Positions 48,291 to 57,936 are shown, counted from the stretch's first letter. The stretch is 64,000 nucleotides of DNA from Parabacteroides sp. AM08-6 (GCF_003473295.1 NZ_QRMP01000016.1:4661-68660), one strand, 5' to 3'. Notes: generated by a model from the letters alone, not told the origin. A program made the numbers and translations.

Positions 48291-49142
48291 ATGAGTACAC
48301 AATTGTGCAAAAGTCTCGCAGCTTTTTTCCTTTTAGGACTATTCGTCACGAGTTGTCATACCGGTACGAAACGATTTGCGGAAAACGATATCAAGATTGA
48401 TTCCATCAACGTAGAGAAAACTTATCATTTACTGGAAAATCCGGAAAATCCGAATTGTACTCTGCAGATAAATTTTGTTTATCCTGTCAAATACGCTGAT
48501 AAAGAAGTACTGAAAAAAGTACAAAAACAGTTTGTCTTCTCCTATTTCGGTGAAAACTATGAGGACTTATCGCCTGAAGAAGCCGTAGCCAAATATACGG
48601 AAGACTATCTGAATGCTTACAAAGACTTGGAAACGGAATTCAAAAAAGAATTGGCCCAACAAGACGAAACACCACTCGGAGCATGGTTTTCCTATTATGA
48701 AATGTCATCGGACGATATTGTTTACAATCAAAACAACATCTTGAGCTATACGGTTAATTTTGAAAATTATACCGGTGGTGCACACGGTGCACACTCATTC
48801 AACAATTACGTAATCAACCTGAAAAACGGTAATCTGATTACGGAAGAAGATATATTCGTGGATAACTATCAGGATGAACTCGCTAAAATCCTGATTGACC
48901 ATATCGCGAAACAAAATAGTGCGGAAAATCCGAAGGACCTTGAAAACATCGGTTTCTTCAGCGTGGAAGAAATTTTCCCGAACGGTAATTTCCTAATTGA
49001 TGAAAAGGGTATTACATATACCTTCAACGAATATGAAATTGCCGCCTATGTAGTCGGCGCCACCAATGTATTCCTTCCTTACGAAGAAATACAGCTTTTA
49101 TTGAAAAAAGACAGCCCGATTTCAAAATTAATTGACAATTGA
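48291..49142 (+). CDS. DUF3298/DUF4163 (RsiV-like) lipoprotein
   Basis: A 283-residue lipoprotein (LLGLFVTSCHTG). The mature part has a DUF4163-like segment (about 45-145) and a C-terminal DUF3298 domain with the typical NYTGGAHGAHSFNNYVINL, then DIFVDNYQDELAKIL. The domain is shared with the sensor region of Bacillus RsiV, which binds lysozyme. Here there is no anti-sigma or membrane-spanning part, so a binding role at the envelope is likely but unproven. It lies 39 bp before rsmG. Confidence 0.85.
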   Translation: MSTQLCKSLAAFFLLGLFVTSCHTGTKRFAENDIKIDSINVEKTYHLLENPENPNCTLQINFVYPVKYADKEVLKKVQKQFVFSYFGENYEDLSPEEAVAKYTEDYLNAYKDLETEFKKELAQQDETPLGAWFSYYEMSSDDIVYNQNNILSYTVNFENYTGGAHGAHSFNNYVINLKNGNLITEEDIFVDNYQDELAKILIDHIAKQNSAENPKDLENIGFFSVEEIFPNGNFLIDEKGITYTFNEYEIAAYVVGATNVFLPYEEIQLLLKKDSPISKLIDN

Positions 49143-49181
49143 ATAAAGCCAATTGCCAATTAAAACCTCCAAAAGAATTTT

Positions 49182-49850
49182 ATGGAAGAAAAAGATACAA
49201 TAAACGATTTGGCGCTTGTTCATCGACAACTGGCAATTCTAAAAGACTATTTTCCGGAATTGACGGAAACACAACAGAGTCAACTGGATGCGCTCTTTCC
49301 CTTGTATGCCGACTGGAATGCTAAAATCAACGTAATCTCCCGCAAAGACATAGACAACCTATATCTGCATCACGTATTACACTCGCTTGGGATTATGAAG
49401 ATGCTTCGGTTTAAGGAAGGTTCGACAGTTATGGACATCGGCACAGGAGGCGGATTTCCGGGCATTCCTTTGGCTATCTTGTTTCCTGAAGTACAATTCC
49501 ACTTAGTCGACAGCATCGGGAAAAAGATAAAAGTCGGACAAGCTGTAGCCGAGGCCATCAGACTAAAAAACGTCAGCTTCCGCCATTGTCGTGCGGAAGA
49601 AGAAAAACAGCTTTTCGACTTCGTGGTAAGCCGCGCCGTCATGCCGCTTGCAGACCTTGTGAAAATTGCCCGCAAAAACATAAAAAAAGAACAACAGAAT
49701 GCACTTCCTAACGGTTTAATCTGTTTGAAGGGTGGAGAGCTACAGCATGAAATACTGCCGTTCCGCAATCAAGCTGTTAGTCTTAACCTGAGTGATTTTT
49801 TCAAAGAAGAATTTTTTCAAACTAAAAAAGTGGTGTACGTACCGTTATGA
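49182..49850 (+). CDS. rsmG: 16S rRNA (guanine-527-N7) methyltransferase
   Basis: A 222-residue SAM-dependent enzyme that methylates G527 in the 530 loop of 16S rRNA; loss gives low-level streptomycin resistance in other bacteria. The SAM motif is VMDIGTGGGFPGIPLAI, followed by FHLVDSIGKKI and the VVSRAVMPL block. It is of normal length. Its stop overlaps the start of the MBL hydrolase by 4 bases. Confidence 0.96.
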   Translation: MEEKDTINDLALVHRQLAILKDYFPELTETQQSQLDALFPLYADWNAKINVISRKDIDNLYLHHVLHSLGIMKMLRFKEGSTVMDIGTGGGFPGIPLAILFPEVQFHLVDSIGKKIKVGQAVAEAIRLKNVSFRHCRAEEEKQLFDFVVSRAVMPLADLVKIARKNIKKEQQNALPNGLICLKGGELQHEILPFRNQAVSLNLSDFFKEEFFQTKKVVYVPL

Positions 49851-50485
49851 TTACAATTAAAGCATTCGAATTTAATTATTTCCAGGAAAACACATTCCTG
49901 TTGTATGACGAGACAGGGGAAGCCGTTCTGATAGACTGCGGTTGTTGCCGCAAGGAAGAAGAAAAGGAGTTGAGTGATTTTATCACAGCAAACAAGCTGA
50001 CTCTGAAATACCTTCTTTGTACCCACCTGCATCTCGACCATATATTCGGGAATCCTTATATATATAAAAACTATGCTCTGAAGCCTTGGGCGCATAAACT
50101 GGATACTGAGAAATTGCCGTCACCCGGCGAACAGGCAAAACTGTTTGGTCTTCCCGGACGAATGGAGAATATTCCGGTCGGAAAATTTATCGTAGGCAAC
50201 GAAATCATCAAATTCGGGGAATCCGAATTGCAGGTGATTACCGTTCCCGGACATTCGCCCGGCAGCGTGGCTTTCTACTGTAAAAAAGACGGTTTCGTTA
50301 TTGTTGGCGATGCCTTGTTTTCCGGTAGTATCGGACGCACGGACCTTTGGGGAGGAAATCAGGAAGTACTGATTGCCGCCATCAACGACAAACTGATGAC
50401 ATTGCCGGACGAAACAGTCGTTTATCCCGGCCATGGCCCCGAAACACGCATTATCGACGAAAAATTAAATAACCCCTATTTATAA
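49847..50485 (+). CDS. MBL-fold metallo-hydrolase (glyoxalase II-like)
   Basis: A 212-residue zinc hydrolase. The metal motif is THLHLDHIFG, with further ligands in VPGHSPGSVAF, IVGDALFSGSIGRTDLWGG and VYPGHGPETRI. The last is the glyoxalase II-like hallmark, so a small thioester or similar is the likely substrate. It has no signal peptide and is cytoplasmic. It is coupled to rsmG by a 4-base overlap and ends 11 bp before gcvP. Confidence 0.92.
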   Translation: MITIKAFEFNYFQENTFLLYDETGEAVLIDCGCCRKEEEKELSDFITANKLTLKYLLCTHLHLDHIFGNPYIYKNYALKPWAHKLDTEKLPSPGEQAKLFGLPGRMENIPVGKFIVGNEIIKFGESELQVITVPGHSPGSVAFYCKKDGFVIVGDALFSGSIGRTDLWGGNQEVLIAAINDKLMTLPDETVVYPGHGPETRIIDEKLNNPYL

Positions 50486-50496
50486 ACTTCACTACT

Positions 50497-53349
50497 ATGG
50501 ACACAAATAAATTTGTAAATCGCCACGTAGGTATCTCAACAAAAGACATTCCATCCATGCTGCAAGCTATCGGTGTGAAGTCGGTTGACGAATTAATCGA
50601 ACAGACAATCCCGGCCAATATCCGCCTAAAGGAGCCGTTGAACCTTCCCGAGCCAATGACTGAACGCGAATTTGCCGAACACATTGCCGAGCTGGCTTCC
50701 AAGAATGAAGTATTCACTTCCTACATCGGCATGGGCTGGTACGACACCGTTTGTCCCGCTCCCATCCAGCGAAACGTATTCGAGAACCCGGTATGGTACA
50801 CCTCTTATACCCCGTATCAGGCAGAGGTTTCACAGGGTCGTCTGGAAGCCTTGCTGAATTTCCAGACAGTTGTCTGCGAACTGAGCGGACTGCCACTGGC
50901 CAACTGCTCATTGCTGGATGAAGCAACTGCCGCAGCCGAAGCCGCCACGATGTTCCACGGAAGCCGCAGCCGTGCACAGGTGAAGGCAGGAGCCGACACC
51001 TTGTTTGTCGACGAAAACGTGTTTGCTTCCACACTGGCAGTTATCCAAACCCGCATGATTCCGCAAGGCATCCGGGTTGTGACGGGCAATTACAAGACAT
51101 TCCAATTCACCCCGGAAGTATTCGGCGCTATTGTTCAATACCCGAATGCAGACGGTTCGATTGAAGACTATAAAGAATTTATCGCACGTGCCAATGCGAA
51201 CGAAACACGCGTTGCCGTTGCCGCCGACCTGATGAGCCTCGTCCTGTTGACACCTCCGGGCGAATGGGGCGCCGACGTTGTATTCGGAAGCAGCCAGCGC
51301 TTCGGTATCCCGATGTTCTACGGAGGCCCGTCCGCCGCTTATTTTGCCACGAAAGACGAATACAAACGCGCTATCCCGGGACGTATCATCGGTATTTCGA
51401 AAGACGCCTACGGCCATGCCGCCTTCCGTCTGGCCCTCCAGACACGCGAGCAGCACATCAAACGCGAAAAAGCGACTTCCAATATCTGTACCGCCCAGGC
51501 ATTGCTCGCCACGATGGCCGGCTTTTATGCCGTTTACCACGGAGCCGAAGGACTGAAAAACATCGCAGGCCGCATCCACGCCTCTGCCGGTTTCTTGGCC
51601 GCCGAACTGGAAAAACTGGGATATAAGCAATTGAACAAGGATTATTTCGACACATTGAAAATCGAATTGCCTGAAAACGTCTCCATCAACGCCTTGCGCG
51701 AAATCGCCCTGGAATGCAAAGTCAACCTCCGTTATTTCGAAAGCGGACATGTCGGCATCAGCGTGGACGAGACAACCCTGCCGACCGACATAGGCGTCTT
51801 GCTGTACATCTTCGCCGGTGCAGCCGGAAAAGATTATATGCTGAAAGAAGCCGTTCCCGAAAAGACCTATTTCGACCCGAAATTCGCCCGCACATCCGAT
51901 TTTCTTCAAGAAGAAGTCTTCCAAAAATATCATACGGAAACCGAACTGATGCGCTACATCACCCGCTTGGGACGTAAAGACGTCTCACTAGCACAATCCA
52001 TGATTTCGCTCGGTTCGTGCACCATGAAGCTGAATGCAGCCTCGGAAATGCTTCCGCTCAGCCGCCCGGAATTCCAGAACATCCATCCATACGCCCCCGA
52101 AGAACAAGTGGAAGGCTACAAGGAACTGATTGAGAACCTCTGCAGCTACCTGGCCGAAATCACCGGTTTCAAAGGCGTCACGCTGCAACCCAACTCAGGA
52201 GCTGCCGGCGAATATACCGGTCTACGTGTCATCCGCGCCTATCTGGAAAGCATCGGACAGGGACATCGCAACATCGTCCTCCTCCCCGCTTCCGCCCACG
52301 GGACAAATCCCGCCAGCGCCATCCAGTGCGGTTATCAGACCGTCACCGTCAAATGCGACGAAAACGGCAACATCGACCTCGAGGATTTCCGTGCAAAAGC
52401 GGAAGCCAACAAGGACAACCTGGCTGCCAGCATGATTACATATCCGTCCACCCACGGTATCTTCGAAGTGGACATCAAAGAAATGTGCGACATCGTTCAC
52501 GCTTGCGGCGGACAACTCTATATGGACGGAGCCAACATGAACGCCCAGGTAGGCCTGACCAATCCGGGTACAATCGGTGCCGACGTCTGCCACCTCAACC
52601 TGCATAAGACATTTGCCTCGCCTCACGGCGGCGGCGGTCCCGGCGTAGGTCCGATTTGCGTGGCCGGGCACCTGATTCCCTTCCTGCCCTCCCATCCGGT
52701 ATTATGGGGAAATAGCTTGAATACGGTTTCCGCCGCACCTTACGGCAGTGCCGGTATCCTGCCGATTACATACGCCTACATCCGCATGCTGGGAAGCGAA
52801 GGACTGGAAACTGTGACCAAGACAGCTATCCTCAACGCCAACTACCTGGCCGCCCGCCTGAAAGACACCTACGGTATCGTCTACACCGGCGCAACCGGCC
52901 GCGTAGGGCACGAACTCATCCTCGAATGCCGCACCGTGAAAGAACGCTCCGGCATAGATGAAGGCGACATAGCCAAACGTCTGATGGATTTCGGCTACCA
53001 TGCCCCGACGCTCTCCTTCCCCGTCCACGGGACACTGATGGTAGAGCCGACCGAAAGCGAAAGCCTGGCCGAACTGGACCGCTTCGCCGAAGTCATGCAG
53101 TGCATCTACAACGAAATCCGTGAAGTGGAAGAAGGAAAAGCCGACAAAACGGACAACGTCCTGAAAAACGCGCCTCATCCCGAATACGAAGTGACTGCCG
53201 ATGAATGGAAGCACTCTTATCCGCGCAGCAAAGCCGCCTTCCCGCTGGAATGGCTGCACGACAGCAAATTCTGGATTAACGTAGCCCGCGTAGACAACGC
53301 TTACGGCGACCGCAACTTAATCCCGACCCTCTGCGCCTGCGAAATTTAA
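50497..53349 (+). CDS. gcvP: Glycine dehydrogenase (decarboxylating), P-protein
   Basis: The PLP-dependent P-protein of the glycine cleavage system, 950 residues, full-length single-chain form. It decarboxylates glycine and passes the aminomethyl group to the H-protein. Each half has an aminotransferase fold. The PLP Lys is in HLNLHKTFASPHGGGGPG (about residue 702), and the Gly-rich loop is GAAGEYTGLRVI. The genes for the H- and T-proteins are not in this window. Codon use is GC-richer than in the left part of the window. Confidence 0.97.
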   Translation: MDTNKFVNRHVGISTKDIPSMLQAIGVKSVDELIEQTIPANIRLKEPLNLPEPMTEREFAEHIAELASKNEVFTSYIGMGWYDTVCPAPIQRNVFENPVWYTSYTPYQAEVSQGRLEALLNFQTVVCELSGLPLANCSLLDEATAAAEAATMFHGSRSRAQVKAGADTLFVDENVFASTLAVIQTRMIPQGIRVVTGNYKTFQFTPEVFGAIVQYPNADGSIEDYKEFIARANANETRVAVAADLMSLVLLTPPGEWGADVVFGSSQRFGIPMFYGGPSAAYFATKDEYKRAIPGRIIGISKDAYGHAAFRLALQTREQHIKREKATSNICTAQALLATMAGFYAVYHGAEGLKNIAGRIHASAGFLAAELEKLGYKQLNKDYFDTLKIELPENVSINALREIALECKVNLRYFESGHVGISVDETTLPTDIGVLLYIFAGAAGKDYMLKEAVPEKTYFDPKFARTSDFLQEEVFQKYHTETELMRYITRLGRKDVSLAQSMISLGSCTMKLNAASEMLPLSRPEFQNIHPYAPEEQVEGYKELIENLCSYLAEITGFKGVTLQPNSGAAGEYTGLRVIRAYLESIGQGHRNIVLLPASAHGTNPASAIQCGYQTVTVKCDENGNIDLEDFRAKAEANKDNLAASMITYPSTHGIFEVDIKEMCDIVHACGGQLYMDGANMNAQVGLTNPGTIGADVCHLNLHKTFASPHGGGGPGVGPICVAGHLIPFLPSHPVLWGNSLNTVSAAPYGSAGILPITYAYIRMLGSEGLETVTKTAILNANYLAARLKDTYGIVYTGATGRVGHELILECRTVKERSGIDEGDIAKRLMDFGYHAPTLSFPVHGTLMVEPTESESLAELDRFAEVMQCIYNEIREVEEGKADKTDNVLKNAPHPEYEVTADEWKHSYPRSKAAFPLEWLHDSKFWINVARVDNAYGDRNLIPTLCACEI

Positions 53350-53368
53350 TATTTCCGGCCGGAAATAT
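53349..53368. repeat. Perfect 20-bp palindrome at the gcvP stop
   Basis: ATATTTCCGGCCGGAAATAT reads the same on both strands and begins on the last base of the gcvP stop codon. It may act as part of a terminator or as a binding site; there is no T-tract. Confidence 0.7.
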
Positions 53369-53391
53369 ACTTAGGAAAGGGTAAATCCATC

Positions 53392-53552
53392 CGTAGATTA
53401 GACCTCGCTAACTTCGAGGTCTAATCTACGATAAAAGATTTGACCCGGACAAGAGCGAGGTCTAAACCACGGTCAAGGATTAGACCCGCTCAAGTTCGAG
53501 GTCTAATCAAAGGCCTAAGATTTGACCCCGAAGTCAGCGAGGTCTAATCCAA
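53392..53552. repeat. Four tandem 41-bp units, each a dyad (TTAGACC...GAGGTCTAAT)
   Basis: Right half-sites GAGGTCTAA start at about 53416, 53457, 53498 and 53539, a period of 41 bases. Each is paired with an upstream TTAGACC or TTTGACC. The first unit is a perfect 16-base inverted repeat (53392-53407 with 53415-53430). The array fills the gap before the small HTH gene. Four helical turns per unit would put all dyads on one face of the DNA. Confidence 0.85.
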
Positions 53553-53582
53553 GAAAACATCAACCTCCAAATCCAATCATTT

Positions 53583-54062
53583 ATGGAAGAAAAATACAAA
53601 CAAATCATTCCCGAAGACGTTTTCATCACCACTGCCGACCGGAAACCCACCGAAGAAGAACGTTGGCTGGGCGTCACCGACGATTTCAACGGGAACCGGC
53701 CTACGGGCAACAACTTCGTCGACCTTTTCGCCTATCTTATCCGGAAATACGGACGCAAGGACACCTGCTTTTACGCCCGCATCATGGGTGTGAAAACCGA
53801 AGACCTGAACATGGCCATCCGCGCCATGAGCGGAATATCGGGCTGGGAATGGCGCAATCGCTATCTCCTGCTCGAAGCCAAAGAATTACTGGAAGAATCA
53901 AATATGCAAATCAACGACATATCCGCGAAACTGGGATTTTCCCAGCCCTCCGTTTTCACCAAATTCTTCCAGGCAAACACCCATTCGCAGCCCTGGGAAT
54001 GGCGCATCAACAAAAAGGAGCCGGGCAAAAACTGGAAAAAGACATATCACTGGGGAGAATGA
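53583..54062 (+). CDS. Small AraC-type helix-turn-helix protein
   Basis: A 159-residue protein. Residues 1-95 are an uncharacterised alpha-rich region (EERWLGVTDDFNGNRPTGNN and DLFAYLIRKYGRKD). Residues about 95-150 look like the second AraC-family HTH (LLEESNMQINDISAKLGFSQ, then SVFTKFFQ). There is no ligand domain of the usual AraC kind. The longer overlapping frame from 53522 is rejected because this frame has the HTH match. The 41-bp dyad array ends about 30 bases upstream, so self-regulation is plausible. Confidence 0.8.
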   Translation: MEEKYKQIIPEDVFITTADRKPTEEERWLGVTDDFNGNRPTGNNFVDLFAYLIRKYGRKDTCFYARIMGVKTEDLNMAIRAMSGISGWEWRNRYLLLEAKELLEESNMQINDISAKLGFSQPSVFTKFFQANTHSQPWEWRINKKEPGKNWKKTYHWGE

Positions 54063-54115
54063 CAGCTCACAATGCTCAAAAGGCAATCAAGTGTGCAATT
54101 TCCCCTCTAAAGTTC

Positions 54116-54145
54116 TTTGATTTAAAGAATGTTTGATTATTTTTG
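54116..54145 (+). promoter_or_regulatory. Promoter of the etfBA-acyl-CoA dehydrogenase operon
   Basis: TTTG at 54116 and TATTTTTG at 54138, 18 bases apart, match the Bacteroidota -33 and -7 elements. The etfB start lies 66 bases downstream. Confidence 0.7.
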
Positions 54146-54210
54146 CAAGCTGGAAATCAGAAAACAAATCGATTAAACTGCTAAATATAGCAATCTAACA
54201 GTCCTATAAT

Positions 54211-55095
54211 ATGAGTTTAAAAATTATTGTATTAGCGAAACAGGTTCCGGACACGCGTAATGTGGGAAAGGATGCGATGAAAGAAGACGGAACAATCAAC
54301 CGTGCCGCCCTCCCCGCCATCTTTAACCCGGAAGACCTGAATGCATTGGAACAGGCACTGCGCCTGAAAGATGCCTACCCCGGAACTACAGTTACGCTGT
54401 TGACGATGGGCCCGGGACGCGCCGCCGAAATCATCCGTGAAGGTCTATACCGCGGAGCCGACGGCGGCTATCTGTTGACCGACCGCGCCTTCGCCGGAGC
54501 CGACACGCTGGCAACCTCTTACGCGCTTGCCACGGCCATCAAGAAAATAAAAGATTACGACATCATCATCGGCGGACGCCAAGCCATTGACGGCGATACC
54601 GCCCAAGTAGGCCCGCAGGTTGCCGAGAAACTGGGATTGACGCAAATCACATACGCGGAAGAAATCCTGAACGTCGACGAAAAGACACGCCGCATCACGG
54701 TGAAACGCCACATCGACGGCGGTGTCGAAACCGTAGAAGGCCCGCTGCCTATCGTAATCACCGTAAACGGCTCGGCCGCCCCTTGCCGTCCACGCAATGC
54801 CAAATTGGTGCAAAAGTATAAACGCGCACTCGGAGCGCAGGAAAAAGCCGCCCTCGGCGACGCCCTCACGCACACCGAAATGTACGAAAGCCGCCCTTAC
54901 CTGAACATCACGGAATGGAGCGTTGCCGATGTAAACGGCGATACCGCTCAATGCGGCCTGTCCGGTTCACCGACAAAGGTGAAAACAATTCAGAACATCG
55001 TATTCCAGGCAAAGGAAAGCAAAACGCTGACCAGCTCGGATAAAGATATAGAAGACATGATTGTTGAACTGTTAGCCAATCATACAATTGGCTAA
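54211..55095 (+). CDS. etfB: Electron transfer flavoprotein, beta subunit
   Basis: A 294-residue beta subunit that binds AMP or FAD and takes electrons from an acyl-CoA dehydrogenase. Family marks are IVLAKQVPDTRNV at the start, AINPEDL-like FNPEDLNALEQALRL, IIGGRQAIDGDTAQVGPQVAE (the nucleotide loop) and SAAPCRPRNAKLV. The order etfB-etfA-dehydrogenase is kept from many anaerobes. It overlaps neither neighbour in the chosen starts; etfA begins 13 bp after its stop. Confidence 0.95.
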   Translation: MSLKIIVLAKQVPDTRNVGKDAMKEDGTINRAALPAIFNPEDLNALEQALRLKDAYPGTTVTLLTMGPGRAAEIIREGLYRGADGGYLLTDRAFAGADTLATSYALATAIKKIKDYDIIIGGRQAIDGDTAQVGPQVAEKLGLTQITYAEEILNVDEKTRRITVKRHIDGGVETVEGPLPIVITVNGSAAPCRPRNAKLVQKYKRALGAQEKAALGDALTHTEMYESRPYLNITEWSVADVNGDTAQCGLSGSPTKVKTIQNIVFQAKESKTLTSSDKDIEDMIVELLANHTIG

Positions 55096-55108
55096 GGAGA
55101 CAAAAGAT

Positions 55109-56128
55109 ATGAACAACGTATACGTATATTGCGAACTTGAAGGTACGACAGTTGCCGATGTAAGTCTCGAACTTCTGACCAAAGGCCGGAAGTTAGCCAA
55201 TCAGCTGGGTTGCCAGCTCGAAGCCGTTGCAGCCGGAACCGGCCTGAACGGGGTGGAAAAACAAATAATCCCTTACGGCGTCGACAAAGTACATCTATTC
55301 GATGCACCGGGACTGTTCCCCTACACTTCACTGCCCCACTCGTCTATCCTTATCAATCTTTTCAAGGAAGAAAAACCGCAGATTTGCCTGATGGGAGCAA
55401 CCGTTATCGGCCGTGACCTCGGCCCACGCGTATCTTCCGCCCTGACCAGCGGTCTGACAGCCGATTGTACTTCATTGGAAATCGGTTCGCACGAAGATAA
55501 AAAAGCCGGCAAGACGTTCGAAAACCTGCTGTACCAAATCCGTCCCGCTTTCGGTGGAAACATTGTGGCTACCATCATCAACCCGGAACATCGCCCTCAG
55601 ATGGCGACTGTCCGCGAAGGTGTGATGAAAAAAGAAATCCTGGACGAGAACTATAAAGGCGAAGTGGTGAACCACAATGTCGCCCAATATGTTCCACAGA
55701 CAGACTATGTGATAAACGTCATCGACCGCCATGTGGAAAAAGCGCAACACAACCTGAAAGGTGCTCCAATCGTAGTGGCAGGCGGTTATGGCGTAGGTTC
55801 CAAAGAAAACTTCAACCTGCTATTCGATCTGGCAAAAGAACTTCATGCCGAAGTGGGTGCCAGCCGCGCAGCAGTGGATGCCGGTTTTTGCGACCACGAC
55901 CGTCAGATAGGCCAGACCGGTCTTACGGTTCGTCCGAAACTCTATATCGCATGCGGTATCTCCGGACAAATCCAACACATTGCCGGCATGCAGGATGCAG
56001 GTATCATCATCTCTATCAACAATGACGAGAATGCACCAATCAACACCATCGCCGACTACGTCATCAACGGCTCCGTCGAAGAAGTGCTTCCAAAGATGAT
56101 TAAGTATTACAAACAAAACACGAAGTAA
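55109..56128 (+). CDS. etfA: Electron transfer flavoprotein, alpha subunit
   Basis: A 339-residue alpha subunit. The frame opens earlier (55088), but the Met at 55109 is preferred: AAGGAG lies 9 bases upstream and MNNVYVYCELEGTTVADV begins the domain. The C-terminal FAD domain is clear: VVAGGYGVGSKENFNLL, then GASRAAVDAGF, GQTGLTVRPKLYIACGISG and HIAGMQDAG. It pairs with EtfB to bridge the acyl-CoA dehydrogenase and the electron transport chain, or to bifurcate electrons. Confidence 0.95.
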   Translation: MNNVYVYCELEGTTVADVSLELLTKGRKLANQLGCQLEAVAAGTGLNGVEKQIIPYGVDKVHLFDAPGLFPYTSLPHSSILINLFKEEKPQICLMGATVIGRDLGPRVSSALTSGLTADCTSLEIGSHEDKKAGKTFENLLYQIRPAFGGNIVATIINPEHRPQMATVREGVMKKEILDENYKGEVVNHNVAQYVPQTDYVINVIDRHVEKAQHNLKGAPIVVAGGYGVGSKENFNLLFDLAKELHAEVGASRAAVDAGFCDHDRQIGQTGLTVRPKLYIACGISGQIQHIAGMQDAGIIISINNDENAPINTIADYVINGSVEEVLPKMIKYYKQNTK

Positions 56129-56132
56129 GAGT

Positions 56133-57836
56133 ATGGCTAATTTTTATTTAGATAATCCCAGCATGAAGCACCATCTTCATCACCCGTTGATGAAGCGCAT
56201 CGTGGAACTGAAGGAACGTGACTTTGCCGACAAGGATAAGTATGACTATGCTCCTCAGGATTTCGAGGATGCAATGGACAGTTACGAAAAAGTACTGGAA
56301 ATAGTCGGCGAAATCTGCGGTGAAATCATCGCACCCAATGCCGAAGATGTCGACCACGAAGGACCGTCTGTTGCCAACGGACGTGTCACATACGCAAAAG
56401 GTACACAGGAAAATCTGGATGCCGTACGGAAAGCCGGGTTGATGGGTATCGCAATGCCCCGGCGGTACAACGGGCTGAATTTCCCGATTGTCCCTTATAT
56501 CATGGCTGCCGACTTGGTATCGCGTGCCGATGCAGGTTTCGAAAACCTATGGGGCTTGCAGGATTGTGCCGAGACTTTATATGAGTTCGGTAACGATGAC
56601 CAGCGTGAACGCTACATTCCGCGCGTTTGCAACGGCGAAACCATGTCGATGGACCTGACAGAGCCGGATGCCGGCTCCGACCTCCAATCGGTCATGCTGA
56701 AAGCTACTTACAGCGAAAAGGACAACTGCTGGTACTTGAACGGTGTAAAACGTTTCATTACAAACGGTGACGCGGACATTCACCTCGTACTGGCCCGTTC
56801 GGAAGAGGGAACAAAAGACGGCCGCGGCCTTTCCATGTTTATCTACGACAAACGTAACGGAGGCGTGAACGTACGCCGCATCGAGAATAAGATGGGTATC
56901 AAAGGTTCTCCGACCTGCGAGTTAGTATTCAAGAATGCGAAAGCTGAACTTTGCGGAGACCGTAAATTAGGCCTTATCAAATACGTAATGGCCCTGATGA
57001 ACGGTGCCCGCCTGGGTATCATGGCACAGGCTGTAGGTCTGAGTGAAGCCGCTTACCGCGAAGGTTACGCCTATGCTACGGAACGTAAGCAGTTTGGTAA
57101 AGCGATTATCGAATTCCCGGCTATCTACGAAATGGTATCCCTGATGCGTGCAAAAGCAGACGCTTCCCGCTCCATGTTGTACGAAACAGCCCGCTTCGTC
57201 GATGTATACAAGGCATTGGACGACATCTCCAAAGAGCGCAAGCTGACTCCCGAAGAACGGACCGAAATGAAAAAGTACAGCAAGCTGGCAGACGCTTTCA
57301 CTCCGATGGGTAAAGGGATGACTACGGAATATGCCAATCAGAATGCTTACGATGCCATTCAGATACACGGAGGTTCCGGTTTCATGAAAGACTATGCCTG
57401 CGAACGCCTGTACCGCGACGCCCGTATCACGAATATCTACGAAGGAACGACTCAGTTGCAGGTAGTAGCAGCTATCCGCCACGTCACCACCGGCACTTAC
57501 CTGAATCAAATCCGCGAATACGAAGCTATCGAATACAAACCGGAATTGGCAGGCTTGCAAAACAAGTTGAAAGCAATGACGGACAAGTACGAAAAGCTGG
57601 TAGCTATGGTTACGGAAACGAAAGACAACGAATATATCGATTTCCAAGCCCGCCGCATGGTAGAGGCTGCCGCTCATTGCGTATTAGGTTATCTGTTGCT
57701 TCAGGATGCTAACAAAGACGATAGTTTCCGCCGCTCTGCCGAAGTGTATGTGAATTACGGCCAGGCTGAAGTGGAGAAAATCAGCTCGTTCATCAGCAAC
57801 TTCAACCGCGAAGATTTGACTTATTACAGACAATAA
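56133..57836 (+). CDS. Acyl-CoA dehydrogenase with C-terminal extension
   Basis: A 567-residue flavoenzyme. It has the three-domain fold (helical, beta and helical: about 1-430), with TEPDAGSDLQS and ITNGDADIHLVLARS as FAD/substrate loops, AYATERKQFGKAI in the C-terminal helices and IQIHGGSGFMKDY. The catalytic Glu is expected in NIYEGTTQLQ (about 435). About 130 residues follow as a helical extension, as in the long Bacteroidota forms. The chain length of its substrate is unknown. The operon ends at a strong terminator 14 bp later. Confidence 0.93.
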   Translation: MANFYLDNPSMKHHLHHPLMKRIVELKERDFADKDKYDYAPQDFEDAMDSYEKVLEIVGEICGEIIAPNAEDVDHEGPSVANGRVTYAKGTQENLDAVRKAGLMGIAMPRRYNGLNFPIVPYIMAADLVSRADAGFENLWGLQDCAETLYEFGNDDQRERYIPRVCNGETMSMDLTEPDAGSDLQSVMLKATYSEKDNCWYLNGVKRFITNGDADIHLVLARSEEGTKDGRGLSMFIYDKRNGGVNVRRIENKMGIKGSPTCELVFKNAKAELCGDRKLGLIKYVMALMNGARLGIMAQAVGLSEAAYREGYAYATERKQFGKAIIEFPAIYEMVSLMRAKADASRSMLYETARFVDVYKALDDISKERKLTPEERTEMKKYSKLADAFTPMGKGMTTEYANQNAYDAIQIHGGSGFMKDYACERLYRDARITNIYEGTTQLQVVAAIRHVTTGTYLNQIREYEAIEYKPELAGLQNKLKAMTDKYEKLVAMVTETKDNEYIDFQARRMVEAAAHCVLGYLLLQDANKDDSFRRSAEVYVNYGQAEVEKISSFISNFNREDLTYYRQ

Positions 57837-57850
57837 CAAAATATCCGGAT

Positions 57851-57887
57851 AAGAAGGGGCTGCCGCAAAAGCAGTCCCTTCTTTTGT
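57851..57887 (+). terminator. Intrinsic terminator after the acyl-CoA dehydrogenase gene
   Basis: A 13-base stem (AAGAAGGGGCTGC with GCAGTCCCTTCTT, one G-U pair) encloses a 7-base loop and is followed by T-rich sequence. Confidence 0.85.
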
Positions 57888-57936
57888 GTTTTAAATTCTC
57901 CGAAGCAGAATGCTTCTTTTTCTAATTCTTTACCAA

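Noticed and set aside
50908..51933. Minus-strand frame of 341 codons inside gcvP
   Set aside because: It is the antisense shadow of a well-conserved enzyme gene; no domain or signal is recognisable in it.
53392..53552. Repeat array considered as CRISPR
   Set aside because: Units run at 41 bases with no constant repeat and variable spacer of CRISPR proportions, only four copies, and no cas genes are nearby.
53522..54136. 204-codon frame overlapping the small HTH gene
   Set aside because: It is Arg/His/Pro-rich, starts within the repeat array, and has no family match. The overlapping frame from 53583 contains a clear AraC-type HTH.
54445..54951. Minus-strand frames inside etfB
   Set aside because: They are shadows of a conserved coding sequence with high third-position GC; there is no start context or family match.
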